From Loxodes magnus (Eukaryota; Ciliophora; Karyorelictea; Loxodida; Loxodidae): DNA of 64,000 bases. The DNA lies in the NCBI GenBank assembly GCA_946699065.1, contig CAMPDV010000081.1, forward strand, positions 558,001 to 622,000, read 5' to 3'. Both the position numbers and the translations under genes were made by a program. Below, in pieces: positions 37,031 through 49,671 of the stretch. The notes below the pieces were generated by a model. That model was given only the letters and a program-made list of their open reading frames with translations. It was not told the origin of the DNA and did not search any database. The first letter of the stretch is position 1; the number at the start of each line of letters is the position of its first letter.

Positions 37031-37429
37031 ATGTTGAAATTAATCCTTGATGTGAAGAATTTCAGATTGCTAATAAACCTAAACTATTTATAAGAATCAT
37101 TAAGAATATATTGAATTAGAGAAACATCACACTAAAGAAAATAAAATATATAAAGATATAAAATCCTCTCTATCTTGTTATTTTATTACTTATATAATTT
37201 AAAAATTTAGAAATAAATACAAAATGTAGGATAAATTAGAGCTTACTATTATACCATTAATTAGCTTTATTTTAAAATGATCCATTCCTATTTCCTAACT
37301 AATTTTATATGCTTTAAAATCATATTTAAACATATTTGGTCTTTCAATATTAATTTAAATGCCTCGGATGTTTAAAAGACTATGCTAAAAGATATTAAAC
37401 ATAGTTAAGATACAGAGATTTAAGTTTGA
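37031..37429 (+). CDS. Possible small protein, unrecognised
   Basis: ATG 37031 to TGA 37427-37429, 132 residues. The C-terminal part (SFNINLNASDVQKTMLKDIK) and the start (MLKLILDVKNFRLLINLNYL) look protein-like. The middle is AT-rich with a hydrophobic stretch. An in-frame TGA at about 37112 could be the stop instead. Convergent with the RING-kelch gene, stops 47 bp apart. Confidence 0.38.
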
Positions 37430-37475
37430 TTTGAGTTAAGTTAAGAATAAAATAATTGAAGTGATAAGAAAAATT

Positions 37476-39695
37476 TCATTTAAACTCTATTTTCTTCCAT
37501 ACTTTATCTTCTATATTATAAGCCCATAGTTTATTTTCAGCATCAAATTGATAAACAGTATCATTTTCTTCTAAATAATATGGAGCAGTAAAAGTAAAAC
37601 CAGCTGACTAGAAGTTTTCTCCATGCTCCATAATGAAGTTGTTAGATAGTTCCATTATGTAAGATTACTTCAACTAAAATTCGAAAATCAAAACTTTTGA
37701 CTTACTTTCTAGCATAACAGCTTATGTCATTGCTTCTCTTGGAAATAAAAACTTAGGTATTTCTCATATATCCTCATAACGAGAGTAAATTTGAACTTTG
37801 TTAATGTTTTAGTTGAAAGCTTTACCACCTATCACATAAATCTTCTAACTTCAGAAAAATGCTCCAAATACGCAAACAGGTACTGGAATTGGAGCTATAA
37901 GTCTGGACTGCTTCATTTCCATGTCAAACATTTCACATTTATCTAGTCAAAGTTCAACCTCTTCTTCAAGAGATTTAACGTAATATTCCATACCTGATAT
38001 AAAATATAGAATGTTTCCCCCATCATAAACACTTCTATGACAACCTCTACCTTATATTAACTAATAGTCTTGGAATTTGATATTAGGAATATTAATAGCG
38101 TTTAATATACTTAGTCTTCTTGAATTTTTGCCACCTGAAATCACAAGTCTGTCTTCATCTATTTAATGGACATAAGTTAAGTTTCCATAAGTTTAAGGAG
38201 TTGGAATAGCATATAGATCAAACTAATCTTAGCTTATATTGTAAACGATCAATCGATTTGAGTGTCTTTTTAATGTCATATACTTATTTCATTTTCTGGG
38301 TTTACTTTACTAAGATTAATCTTTTTACTAGGGATTTACTTGAGGAATTTAACTGGGAAATTTCTCTTAACTATTTTTAAATTTTTACTAAGGAGACTAT
38401 CTAGCTGATGATATTTTACTTAGTGCTGCCAAAGGTTACTATGAAGATTAAAACCTAGGATCAATCATTTCCTTTTAAATTATATCTGGATTTTTATAAT
38501 TAAATGGGAATTCCGTTTAGGAAATATTTTATCCTTATAGCACTGTTTATGCATTAGGATACATATAAAGGTCACTTTTAAAATGCTATTAACTAACAGT
38601 CTTACAGAATTATATAGCAAATAAGGTTCTTATATGCTACATAAAGTTTTAGTAGTTATCATTAAGCAGCAAGTTAGCACTCATGAATGCTGGGTCGTTA
38701 ATAAAATAGTTTATTTAAGGTACTCATATTTCTAATTCATGAATGGGCATTCTCTCGATTTTGACCAGTAAGTTTTGAATCATCTAGATTTTTTCTGAAT
38801 ATTCCTAATTAATATCTCTTGCATTTTCATTAAGTTGTTGCATTCTTAAATTTTTTTATCTATCTATCTAAAATTTAAATTTGTCAGCTAGTTCTTATAT
38901 TGTCTTGTTTACATATTAGCAACTATCGTTGAAATATTTGGTATTCTAAACATACTTATTTAGTTTTTCTTTCAATAGCAACATTATTCTTTCTAAGTTT
39001 TAAGTAGCTAGGAATTCTTTGGCATCTATTATATCTTCTTAAGAATATTTTTATATAATTTCCTTTCTTGGTAAATTCTGATCTTCTTCATTTTTCTCCT
39101 CCTTAACTACTTTTTTTTCAGGACTTTTACTTTTTACCTCTTCTTAAGATTTATTATTCTCTTTTTCTATAGGTTTAACTCTTTATGGTGGACCATCATA
39201 AACTTCAAAATTTGGAAGTTATGATTGCTATATTTTTTAGTGAATGGAATTGAGATCTGGCTTAGGCATCTATACGTAGCCTTCATTTTCTTCATCTTGA
39301 TTTTGCATATTATATGACTTATTAGCTAACCTACTCTTTACTGTAGGAGCATTAACTATTCATTATCTTTTATTTTACTTAACTTCTTCTCCTTTTGTAA
39401 TAGGCGGTACATCTACAAGTGGAACCTTCAACTAGCCAAACTTAATTTACTCAAGTTCTTCTTCCATCTCTTTTATTTTTTTAAGTATCTCATAATCTAA
39501 AGGTAGCTAATCACTTGTAGCAGTTGTAAGTTTGAAGCAATAAGGACATACAATATTAGCATTGGGCATATATGACCTTCTACAGCATTCCAAGCAGAGT
39601 CTATGCATGCATTTAAGAATTTTAGGGACTCTAGTATTATCATTATATATCTATGAACAATGGCATTCAAGAGGATTTATCCTAGTCTATTGCAT
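37476..39695 (-). CDS. RING finger-coiled coil-kelch protein
   Basis: 739 residues, no intron, TGA stop. A RING-type zinc domain at about 11-58: CHC, then CMHRLCLECC and CPYC give the C-x-H-x2-C-x2-C and C-x2-C spacing. A short helix (YEILKKIKEMEEELEQ), a basic, Glu-rich linker and a coiled-coil region follow. From about residue 465 kelch-type repeats run to the end (DRLVISGGKNSRRL, KIYVIGGKAFN, YQFDAENKLWAYNIEDKVW). The build fits a TRIM/KLHDC-like E3 ubiquitin ligase in which the propeller selects the substrate; that activity is inferred from the RING. A related RING-B-box-kelch gene lies at 61770. Confidence 0.88.
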
Positions 39696-39968
39696 TTTAA
39701 TTAATAACTAATAAATAATTTTAGCAGCAAACCCTTTATTTATATTTAGTTCCTTAATACTAATTCATTTACTTAAATCTTTCCCATTCCCATTTAAGTC
39801 TATTTATACTATCTTCAATTACTATCTCTAAACTTATTCTTAGTTCTCTTTATATTTTATTTTTAAGATCTCTTATATTGCAACTTATGAGTAAAGGAAG
39901 AGTTAATACTTTAAATAAATAAAATCTAAATTATAGCAATAAGAATCTAAAAATAAGAATAAGCATTT

Positions 39969-40424
39969 ATGAGAACTGAATAAGGAAAGCTACTACATTA
40001 AAGTAATTCATACTGGTTTGCTCATTAACTACTTTGGTAAGATATTATGATAGCACGAAAACTAATAAGAAAATCATTATGGAAATTAAATAATTAGATA
40101 GAATTATTAAACTAGCTACTTTAAATAAGCTACAAATTACAACTCTTTAACCATTAGGGAATTAAATAATATAATAAGATTAAAATTAAGAGTTAGTCAA
40201 TAAATAGATACTAAGCTTGAATATATTTGCCAATTGTTATTTTTTATTACTTTTAAAGTGATCAAGTATTTTAATTTTTTTCATATGAACTCAAAAAATA
40301 GTAGCTTCAATCAAAACATTATAGGATTGGCTTTAAACTTAGAATATAGATTTAAATTTAATAAAGATAGATAAATTATATAAGTAAATAATAATTCAAT
40401 AAGTTACTTACTTTCCATAAATGA
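39969..40424 (+). CDS. Unrecognised 151-residue basic protein
   Basis: ATG 39969 to TGA 40422-40424, A-rich coding strand. Segments MRTEQGKLLHQSNSYWFAHQ, QDIMIARKLIRKSLWKL and QSKHYRIGFKLRIQIQIQQR. Strongly basic and Gln-rich, one Trp as TGA. It lies divergent from the RING-kelch gene and convergent with the coiled-coil gene downstream. Could be a small nuclear or ribosome-associated protein by charge, but nothing specific is recognised. Confidence 0.48.
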
Positions 40425-40637
40425 TAACTAAACAATAGAAGATTTGTTTAGTTAAGTCTAATTTAATTTAATGTAGCAATAAAAGTATTATATTTTTGAA
40501 TATTAATGTATCGTTATAATAAATTATAGTATAAGACTAATTTAAAGTATTGAAATATGGATATGTATTAGTCCATTATTAATATGAGAAATACTTATAA
40601 GATAAAATGCCTTATTTATAATTAGCAGTCTATTTAT

Positions 40638-42219
40638 TCATGTTGTTTCCTTTTGTTTAGAACTCTCCAAAGTTTATTTACCTATTGGGGTTTCATAAGA
40701 TTCTGCTTCCTTTTTAGGTTAATTTCGCTTAGATTTCATGATAGAAGCTAATACATTTGCTGTTAAGTCAGCCGTTTTTTTTTTAATTGAAAATTTATCA
40801 ATTTTACTAAAGATTGAAGGGCTATCTTTTTATTCATCTTTATTCGTTTTTATAATGGAAGCTTTTCTAGCACTATTTGATATTCTATTGGTATCAACTT
40901 TAAGTTTTTTATGGGTTTCATCAGTTTTTGATTATGGGTTGGTTTTCTATCAACTAAGGTATTATACTTTCTCATTAAGTTGAAGGAATTTATTCTAAAT
41001 GACTTAAATCAATTGCTTGGTTGTACAATTCTCTTCAAAATCCAGTCCTAATTCGCTAAAAACAGATTTTCATTGAGGTCTTGGAGTAAGTTCGTTAAAA
41101 GAGCAATATGCTCTTTCGCCAAGTTTGTAATTTTCATTTTGAAGTGTTTTTATTTATTCCTATAATTCTTGCTAGCTTAGAACTGAGTTCTGTAGTTTGA
41201 TTATTTAATGTTCAGATTGTACAATAAGATTATGGTTATTAATTGTTAAATCATAATTCTTCTTCTCAAACTCTTAAATATCTTACTACAGATCCTTTAA
41301 CGCTGATTTGTATTGTTTATATTTTACTTTGTTTTCTTTGTATTTCATTTAAAGCTCCGATTTCATTATATCATCTTACTACATTTTTTCTTACAAGTTG
41401 AGTAGTTGATACTTTAGCATTTTAAGCTTGAAAACAGATTGAGTATTTTACACAGCTAATTCATTATAAACAGCTGATTTTTCTTCGATTTCTTTTCGTG
41501 CTTAGATAAGCTAGATATTCAATAGATCCAACTTCCTTTCCAGTATATTTTAAGTAGCTTACTTGTTAGTATTTAAATCTTTGGTATCTAGCTTTAATTT
41601 GTCTATATAGTTCTATTTTTCTTCTAATTATTCTTATTGAACTTATATTATCATAAACAATGGAACGTGGCTTTCTTAGTTCAGATCTAACTCAAATTCT
41701 TATAAGTGTAACTATTCTAGAGTTTTCTTATTTAACTTGGTCTTGCTTATAAACAGTCCATGTCACAAGTCATGCTGTAATGATCTTATAATCTCTGAAA
41801 CGGGAAGAAATGAACTATATAAAGAATTACTTGGCTAACTAATCAAGTGAATCTCATACTAGTTGCAGTCTTTTAAAAGTTGTCCCTCCAGTACATTTAG
41901 GTTTAATAAGCAATTATTGGATTTTTTCAAGAGCAATGTGCTCGAACTGAATAGTGCTACTTTTATAGTTTTAGTCCCACTCTTGAATGGATTTTAGCAC
42001 ACTTGCTCTTTTATTTGAGAGACTAATTGTTTTGGGTCTTGTTACTGATTAACTTCAAATCTACCTCTCTCCTTTATTAGCGCAATCATTTGTCTATGCT
42101 AAAGAGCTATTTATACTAGTTCTCAAAGTTCTACTAGTTAGGCTTTGAAAATCGTTCTATGATTTAAGATTTAAGTTTCTACTATTAGATTTAGCCAATT
42201 TGTACTTCTGCCTACTCAT
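40638..42219 (-). CDS. Coiled-coil protein, 520 residues
   Basis: Two exons joined by a 19-nt intron (42116-42134, GTAGAACTTTGAGAACTAG); the exon lengths then add to exactly 521 codons including the TGA at 40638-40640. N-terminus MSRQKYKLAKSNSRNL is basic. A long coiled coil occupies about 170-370 (LKLDTKDLNTNK, ELQMKYKENKVKYKQYKSAL, EFEKKNYDLTINNHNL). The tail is Ser/Lys-rich (SNSARKASIIKTNKDEQKDS), likely phosphorylated. A mid-region SGTKTIKVALFSSST is of unknown meaning. A structural role is the simplest guess. Second of a run of seven minus-strand genes from the RING-kelch gene to the acyltransferase-3 gene. Confidence 0.8.
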
Positions 42220-42335
42220 TTTTTTACAGAAAGGTAAGAAAATAGCCAAAAAAGGTTTCTAAATAGGATTTTTGATGCTTAAAGAAAGAGTGATTTTATA
42301 AAAATACTTCAATAAATAGTTTATAAAGGCATAAT

Positions 42336-43207
42336 TCAGGTGTATCCTTTCTCGCTTATTATGTTATAAAAATCTTCAAACAAAATTTTGTCCTCAACTT
42401 TATCGACTTTTTCAATAATTGAACTGATAATAAAATCTAATTTCTTATGCTTTTGCTTTTTTCATGGTATCCTTGCTGCTTCTATTATATGATTCAATTA
42501 CTCCATATCAGTTCATCCATTATTTTGATAGTCATAAAATTTGAAGAAAACTGCATTTAAAACTTACAGACTAGTCTCTCAAGTATGAGTTCGTAACTTT
42601 TGTCGTTTATACTATTGAATATCTTAAGCATTCCTCCAGAACTTTGCTGAATTTTTTGGATAACACTATAAAATAAATGAAAGCTTATAAAGTCCTTATT
42701 TTTTAAGGGTTCTATTAGCTGATTGAAGAATTATTAGGAATGAACGAAGCAATCTAAATAGAACTATTTTATATGAGTAATATGGATTCCTTCTTTGGTA
42801 GTACCTCCTTCTTTACTATGTTTATTGAATAAATAAATGTATACATTTTGTATAGTGTTGATTTCTGGTGGTATTATTTTATTATTTGTGTTGGCTATAC
42901 TTAATTCTACCATATCAAAGGGTTCAGTAGTTTCTATTTTTTCTACTTGCTGCTATTTTTCGCTATTAACTTGCTCTTCAGAATCGAAAACTTAAATCTT
43001 TTAGTTTCTTATCACTCTAAGTTTTTGATTGATGGCACTTAATCTCGTAATTGCATCATAAATGTCCGCCTCATTGCATTCATTACTCTCTAATTTATCA
43101 ATTATATCTATAAGTATTTGTTTTTCCTCCTCTTAGTAAAGCACGAAATCTTTATTCCTTCTATTTAATGAAGTGAATAATTCCTACAATTATTGTGCTT
43201 CTTCCAT
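42336..43207 (-). CDS. Unrecognised protein with EF-hand-like C-terminus
   Basis: 284 residues after removing a 17-nt intron (42551-42567, GTAAGTTTTAAATGCAG). The N-terminal half is acidic coiled coil (EEEKQILIDIIDKLESNECN, EKQQQVEKIETTE). The C-terminal half is helical; FFKFYDYQNNGWTDMEQLNHI followed 30 residues later by KILFEDFYNIISEKGYT resembles a degenerate EF-hand pair, but the loops lack the full Asp/Asn/Glu ligand set, so calcium binding is doubtful. The intron falls right before the first EF-like helix and is required for frame. Stop TGA. 116 bp upstream of the next minus gene. Confidence 0.8.
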
Positions 43208-43433
43208 TATTTATTAAGGATAAATGTATTTACAACCTTAAAAATTATTTTTCCTTCTACACTTTAAATTTAATTATTATTCTATTCTTTTAGCTTAAGT
43301 TATTAAACTAGCCTTACTTCTCTTCTTTTATTTTTCCTCTTAAACTAACTTAATACCAATCTTATTTACTCTAAAGCTAAGATATATATCTAGAATATAA
43401 GTATAAAGTAATAATATTAAGTATCTTAATCAA
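43208..43433. other. Short spacer
   Basis: About 225 bp, AT-rich, containing the promoter of the EF-hand-like gene; no features seen. Confidence 0.4.
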
Positions 43434-44344
43434 TCACATGAAATCTAGATCTAACAATTTTGAATGATCTTTGGTGCTTTTCATAAATTATCGCATTATG
43501 TTTGTCCAACTTCCAATTTAATATCCATCGACATATCTGTGATCTCCTATTCCTCCAAATTAAACGGTTGGAACTATTTTATGCTCTTTTGTTTCTTGAT
43601 CAAATTTAACTTTCCTTTTAGTTTTCGAAATTAGAAAAAGCATTGCGTTCTGAATAATATTCTTACCTTTTCAACACAAAGCTTTGGCCAAAATTCTACA
43701 TCTTCTACATCCTAAATAATAAAAACAGCAGTTCCAAAATAATATGGCTTAAAGCCTAAAACACTTCAGCCTAACGACATATTTAGTTAGCCAAAAAGAA
43801 ATGGAATTAGATAGCTTAAGACTTGTACAGGAAGGACTTTGATGATCTTCTAAAAATAGTTTCATTACTTATACTATCCAAGCTTTATCTGATTTCTTAT
43901 AGTTTCTATTTCAAAATAGATTTCAATTAGAGATTTTTTTGCTCCTTCTTACACTGAATAAAATACTACTTAATCATTAATTTTCTCTATTATTAATGCT
44001 GTTATAAATTTATGAGGTACAAATTTACCAATACTAAGAGATCCAGCAAAAGCTTGATAATCAACGGCAGTAGTAGCACTTAGTTTGATAAGCATATGAA
44101 TTATCTGAATGTCTATTTTCTTATCATTAAGAAAATCTGGCTTCATCTAATTGCATTTAGTTTCATAATGGGAATTTCATTTCTTCACTTACTCTTAAAA
44201 TAATTATGTTTCATGCTCTGAATATCCAATTATATTAGGATCTTCATAATCTTTGAAACTACAATTCAATAAATTACTCTACCAACTCATCTTTTTTCGA
44301 TGCTCCTTAGAAACAAATACAAACTTGCTAATTGTATATACCAT
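43434..44344 (-). CDS. Unrecognised membrane-associated protein
   Basis: 297 residues with a 17-nt intron (GTAAGAATATTATTCAG, at about 43656-43672). Coding quality is high: YEDPNIIGYSEHETQ, VDYQAFAGSLSIGKFVPHKF, ISLIEIYFEIETIR-type segments and the tail PTVQFGGIGDHRYVDGYQIG. One strong hydrophobic segment (VLSYLIPFLFGQLNMSLGWS) at about 175-195 is a likely membrane anchor or hairpin, followed by VLGFKPYYFGTAVFIIQDVE. Two Trp are TGA. I do not recognise the family; a lumenal domain with one membrane segment is all that can be said. Confidence 0.8.
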
Positions 44345-44539
44345 TGTTACTCCTATAAATATATAAGCAAAGTTAGCATGATGCAATATTATGTCAACTA
44401 TTATGGAAATTAAAAAAATTCCTTCTAATACCTCCATTTATTAAAGTAAGCAGATATTACTTTATTTATTAGAAATATAATTACAATTATAAGTACATTT
44501 AAGTAACTCTATTGCATATAAGTCATTTATAGTTTATCA

Positions 44540-44930
44540 TCAAACTTCTATTTTTATATGTATAAACTTATTTATGCTATTAAGAGCATCAACAGCATCC
44601 AGAGTTTTAGATGCTTGTAAACCTTTTAAAAAGGTAGATTTTAGTTTATCTTTACTCAATTTATTAACTCTATCTAACCATTCTATTAGAAAATCCTTCT
44701 ATCTTATCCATAATATACTTAGCATTAATGCTACAATCATACTTATAGTTTGAATAAGTACTAAAATAATTGCTATTTTTCAATTCTATTACCATTTGAT
44801 GGAAATATCTAGTAGTAGGAGATATGATAAACTAGAAAGCTTTTATTTGAACTTAATAAACGTCAAACGTAAGAAAAACGAGTATTAGAAAAGTAGAAAT
44901 AAGTAATAGATATTATAGAATAAGCAGCAT
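44540..44930 (-). CDS. Small membrane-anchored protein
   Basis: 124 residues with a 16-nt intron (44703-44718, GTATATTATGGATAAG). It starts MLLILQYLLLISTFLILVFL, a signal peptide or N-terminal anchor, then a short domain (TTRYFHQMVIELKNSNYFS) and, after the intron, an amphipathic helical tail (EWLDRVNKLSKDKLKSTFLK, ASKTLDAVDALNSINKF) before TGA. The intron gives an exact codon count; without it the two well-coded parts are in different frames. No family recognised. Confidence 0.65.
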
Positions 44931-45412
44931 AATAGTTAATATCTTGACTATATAATTACTTTAGATAGCTAGTAGTAGCCATTTATAGCTTAACTATCTT
45001 TATCACTATTTAATTACTTTGCAATTCTTAACTTATATCCTATAAATTAAGAGGCTAAGCTATAATTAATAAGCATTTTATTATTTGTTATCAGTTATGC
45101 TAAATGAAATAGCCTCATTATAAAGTAATTAAGAGCTAAGAAATAATTAAAGCAAGGTAAAATTTAAGAAGTATACTAGATAATCCTTTATATATATATT
45201 AAAATTAAATAGAAGATTATGTAGAAATTAAATAAAGGATACCAAAAGTCTTTTTAACTAGTATAATTAAATTTCTCTATAATCATTCTTACTTAGTATG
45301 CTTTAATGTTTGATAAATAAAGAGATTTATAAAAATTTAAGCTAGTGAAATGCCAATTTATAACTAAAGAAGGATTATGAATTATTGAAGTTAAAGTTTA
45401 AAGTTTAGTTTC
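44931..45412. other. AT-rich gap
   Basis: About 480 bp upstream of the small membrane-protein gene and downstream of the acyltransferase gene, both minus strand. No frame, repeat or RNA gene that I can support. Confidence 0.4.
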
Positions 45413-47485
45413 TCATTTATTAGAGCTTTCGCTACTTACTGACTAGTTTACTCTATAAGGTTGGATTTCTCTGCTTTCTTTTGAATGGCTATTCTCTTAA
45501 CCTTCCATTTCACGATCTTCAATCAGTAATTTTTTCTTTTCTGACTTTTATTCAGTTTTAGGAGGAAACAGAATCAATTTCTCTATTATAAGTAAAGGAG
45601 TTTCACAAAGTAATGAGAAAGGAATGGAGATTAAATAGGCAATAATGATGACAGAAACTATTTACCATACCATATTTTCAGCATTCCAATAAAATGCCGA
45701 TCTTTAAATGCTGTTATACCACATGAATACTAAAAGATGACATAAATATTAGCAATAAGTCAATTTAGCTAGTGGAGACCAAATATTTCCTCCAAGTAAT
45801 GTTTAAAAGATTTTTCCTTAACCAGCTAAAAGAGGCATGTAAAATAAAGCTACTCCTAAAGTAAATCCTACTCGCATAAACATGTTATATAACGCTCTAG
45901 CAGTAAGACTCCAGCAGTCGTTACATTTATAAGCATCATGCTAGATGAAGACAAAGAAAAATGTTAAGCAGAATCCAATCACATGGAAAATTCAGCATTA
46001 TACTTAGTTCTTCTCAAATGATTTCAAGAATCTATCTCCTATTTTAAAGCCTCTTATCTACTTTTCTTGCTTATACTCATAGTAAAGAAAGGCCACTAAT
46101 ACTCCTATCATATAAGCTCCAACTCGAGACCAAGGCTTTGTATATAAAGCATTAGTATAGTCTGGATCAGTAATTTTAATGACACCTATATCATTTACAA
46201 TAGTAGTAGTCATACAGTAGATGACATTACCAACTAGAATTGAAATAGATACAATCCAACCGCTTAAAGTATGTCTACAGTAAATATAGATAATTATAGG
46301 GGTAATATAGAAAAATTGCATATCATTAGGTATATACCAAGTCCAGGCAAGGCAAATATCCATTTCTTCGTTTGGATATAAATTCTAAATAAATAAGAAG
46401 TTTGACCACCAATGCTTTTTACATTTACCTTTCAACTAATTTACTACAAAAGACCATAAGGGTCCATCTCCTAAAAACTCGAACAAGAAATAGAAAAATC
46501 CAACTAATAACATAACAGAAGGAAGTAACCTATAAAACCTATGGAAATAAATCTATACGTAATTAGCTTTTCCTTTTTTTGGGTACAATTATATTAGAAA
46601 TAAGTATGTCGCCAAAAATGCAGATAAGAAGAAAAAGTTATCGACAGCGAAATATCCAGCACCTACAAGAGCAAATAAAAATTGATTCTGTAAATCAAGT
46701 ACGTACTAAGGATTAACCAAAGGAAAGAATATAATTGTTCCATAGCAATGACCAAGATTTACCCAAAACATACTAAGAACACGCATTCCATTAAATGCTC
46801 TTAAGTTCTAATCACCTTCAGCTTTACTGAGAAACAGTTTTTTAATGTTTCTTTGAAAGGAAAAAGCTACAAAGAATAATGCCCATTTCTCTTTGCTTGC
46901 GATAAGTTATTTATCTTCTTACATTTCTTAATCTTCATCGCTCAAGTTATTATCTATTTATTTAAGCTTGAAATCTTTTTTATTTCCAATAGTCGTAAAC
47001 TAAATTATAATTCCAACGACTCCAAAGGAAAGTAACATACATAGAAGGAATATCATAAAAATAACTCCCCCTTCAACTTTATATTTTTCGGTCTCTTCTT
47101 TTGGATATCCATATTAGAAATTTGCTTAAATTCCCTGCGTACTCAAGTAAGCATTGATAAAGTCTTCGAAAGGTTAAAGATCTTTTTCTTCGCAGAATTA
47201 AGGCACACAAAGTCCAACTACTAGATTAGAAGGAAGGGTAGACTTAGGAAGAATCTGCATCATAATAAATTTATGGGTTTTAGACAGTGGCTCTCTCGTG
47301 CAAATATCATAATTTCCAAAATCGTTAATTTTTTCTCCACTATTAAAGTATAAAGTTTCCAACTTTTTAAATGCTTCTGGATCCGTTCTATTAGCAATTA
47401 ATCCTTTTATATAGGACTAGCAATCTTCAGATTAGGATATCAAAATTGATATTAGAACAATAAAAATTTATTTTAATCCAGCCAT
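45413..47485 (-). CDS. NRF6-like acyltransferase-3 family membrane protein
   Basis: 690 residues, no intron, TGA stop. A signal peptide (GLKQIFIVLISILIS) precedes a Cys-containing extracellular NRF (nose resistant to fluoxetine) domain (DICTREPLS, VGLCVPQFCEEKDL). Then come a first membrane helix, an acidic loop and the acyltransferase-3 core: AFNGMRVLSMFWVNLGHCYG is the family's R-x-L-(S/A) opening with the conserved His, followed by FFFLSAFLATYLFL, the HRFYRLLPSVM block and about ten membrane helices. Such proteins move acyl groups or lipids across or at membranes; C. elegans NRF-6 affects lipid and drug transport. The C-terminal cytosolic tail is Ser/Glu-rich. Substrate not predictable. 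Confidence 0.93.
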
Positions 47486-47725
47486 TTAAGTGAATATAGT
47501 TAAAACCTTTCTAGATTATGCTTCCTTATATAGAGTACGTGGTTTAATTCAATTAGCTGTTTCAAGTTAAATTAATAAATAAATTTCTATTTTCCTATCC
47601 AATAATTAAAGTAGATTCTAAGCTATTTTGTATTTAACTGTTAAGAGATTTTTAGATTATCATCTGCTTCATTATATTTATTATCAGTATAACATTTCTA
47701 AGTTTGGTCTTCATATCAAACCCTT
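47486..47725. other. Divergent promoter gap
   Basis: About 240 bp between the acyltransferase gene (minus) and the Myb gene (plus), AT-rich, no features seen. Confidence 0.4.
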
Positions 47726-49012
47726 ATGAAGCTTAATATTAATAACACAAGATTTTCTATTTTATAATATACATTCAACTGGATATCTAAGACTAAATTT
47801 AACTGGCTAAAAATAGCCTTACTAAAGCAAAGCTTCATTTGATTAAGTAGTAAATACTCATCTAAAAACTGTACTCAATAAATAGAAGCAGTTGCTCCTT
47901 TTTTTAAATAAGCAGAGATTATTAACTACAGATTAATAATAAAAGCTACTATTAAATTAGACTCTTATGATATTTACATAAAGCAGCTATTCTATAAGTA
48001 TAAATGCCAATGTTCTAGAATATAAGAGCATTCAATAAGTTTAAGGATAAATAACACATTTAATTAACTTATTTCTTAAATATATGAATACATGAAATAT
48101 TGATAGATTGAAATTATATAAGAAGAACTTAGTAAGATAAGCTAAATCTCCTATTTAATATAACTGCTAATTTAAATTAGGAAAGTCAAATAGATAATTA
48201 TACATTTATAGAGTTAAAGTTTAGATGTAGGAAGTTAAAAGAGGTAAAGAAAGCTCCTCTTTAAGTGGAATATTAAGTAAACCTATAATAGGTTAAAGAT
48301 TTAATTTCATAGCTTTAGTTTATGCTTTATTATCTTAGACTTGAAGTTAGAGACTATTAAAAATAAGAGAAGAGTGAGTTTTTAAAGGTATAAGATGAAG
48401 ATTGAATAATTTGATAGTGAAGCAGATTAGGAAATTAAAGTTTAAAGCATTAGTAGATTTATAGTCAAAATTTAATTTGTTATTTGTAATTGTATAATTT
48501 CATGCTTAATTACGTAATGTACGGGAAAGGGAGTTCGTAAATAGTTGCAAGTGAAGAGGAAAAAGATTAAACATAAACGATTTCATAGTCTCAATAGAGT
48601 GATAAGAAGAACTAGCATTAGCAGAAATTGATATCTGCTTAAAAGAAGAATCTATAGAAGACTTATTCTTAATAGGAGGATTAAGTCATATGAAAAATGA
48701 AAAATGAAGGTTCCAGTTGAATTGATATTGCAAAATCTCTAAATAAAACTTTCCATAATCGATAGCCTATAAGGAATGGAAAGTAAATAAGAGAGAGATT
48801 TAACAATCATTTAGATCCAGCTCTAATAAGTAAGCATTTATTTAGAAACTGAGTGAACATAAGAAGAAGATTAATTTTTGTTGTCTCAATGAAATAAACG
48901 AGGAAAAAAATGGTCTGATATTTCAAAAGCCATTAAAGGTAGAAATGAAAATTAAGTTAGAAATAGGTTTAACAGTCTTTACAAAAAGCACAAATAGAAT
49001 TTCAAATAATGA
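47726..49012 (+). CDS. Two-repeat Myb/SANT DNA-binding protein
   Basis: 417 residues with two introns: 17 nt (about 48432-48448, GTTTAAAGCATTAGTAG, provisional) and 16 nt (48830-48845, GTAAGCATTTATTTAG, firm). The C-terminal half holds two Myb repeats: SQQEDQVIWKMKNEGSSW...IDIAKSL...QIRERFNNHLDPAL, and after the intron EEKKWSDISKAIKGRNENQV with RNRFNSLYKKH, close to the R2R3 consensus GR(T/N)ENxVxNRFNSL. The N-terminal half is basic and helical (KQAEIINYRLIIKATIKLDS). If the first intron is wrong, the Myb part can start on its own at ATG 48517 (159 residues) and the upstream frame is another gene. Likely transcription factor. Confidence 0.68.
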
Positions 49013-49110
49013 GTTTTACAGTTCTTAGAAAACTCACAACGAACTGAAAAAAATTAAATTAATTAAAATAAAGCAAAAAAAAGAACTCATAATAATATAG
49101 TTTAGGTGAA

Positions 49111-49671
49111 ATGCAAAAAAAGTATTCATTCTAAAAATGGAAGTTAAAGCAAAGAAAAGGAGATTAATTAACAGTAATAGCAGCTATAGGATCTTTCAGC
49201 ATATTATGATTGCTTCTCCTAGTTTTTGATGAATTAGTATAGCAACTATTATTAATATCAGCAGGTATCTCTCTTATAAGAGTAATTAGCTTATCCTCAG
49301 TTATTTTAATTATAATTATCAAATAACTTAACCTAAATGTCTGGCTTATCATTTGAGTCAAAAGAATAAGAGTAGTAAGTAAATTCTATCATAAATTCTA
49401 CGCCTCAATATCTAATCTAGTTTATGAACGCAGAGAACTAAGTAGAAATATTCCCACCTACAAAGATATTGAGTTAATATGCTTCGGAAAGAGTAGAAGA
49501 TGGCTTTTAATAATGACCATTAAATTTCTATTTTTAATAAATATGTTATTAGATTAAAGCTTTCGCTTAATACTCAAAAGATAAACTTTACTTTTCATTT
49601 CTAAAATGATATTCAATATTAGCTAAACTTAATAATCAACCTATCATCTTAAAAAGGCTTTTCATATTTGA
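49111..49671 (+). CDS. Possible multi-pass membrane protein, unrecognised
   Basis: ATG 49111 to TGA 49669-49671, 186 residues. After a basic start (MQKKYSFQKWKLKQRKGDQ) there are two or three hydrophobic helices (IAAIGSFSILWLLLLVF, LLLISAGISLIRVISL, SSVILIIIIKQLNL), then a soluble, Arg-rich part (FYASISNLVYERRELSRNIP, TYKDIELICFGKSRRWLL). The opposite strand also gives a coding-like frame around 49164-49361, so the strand is not certain; the basic, terminal-TGA reading on the plus strand is better. 98 bp after the Myb stop. Confidence 0.48.
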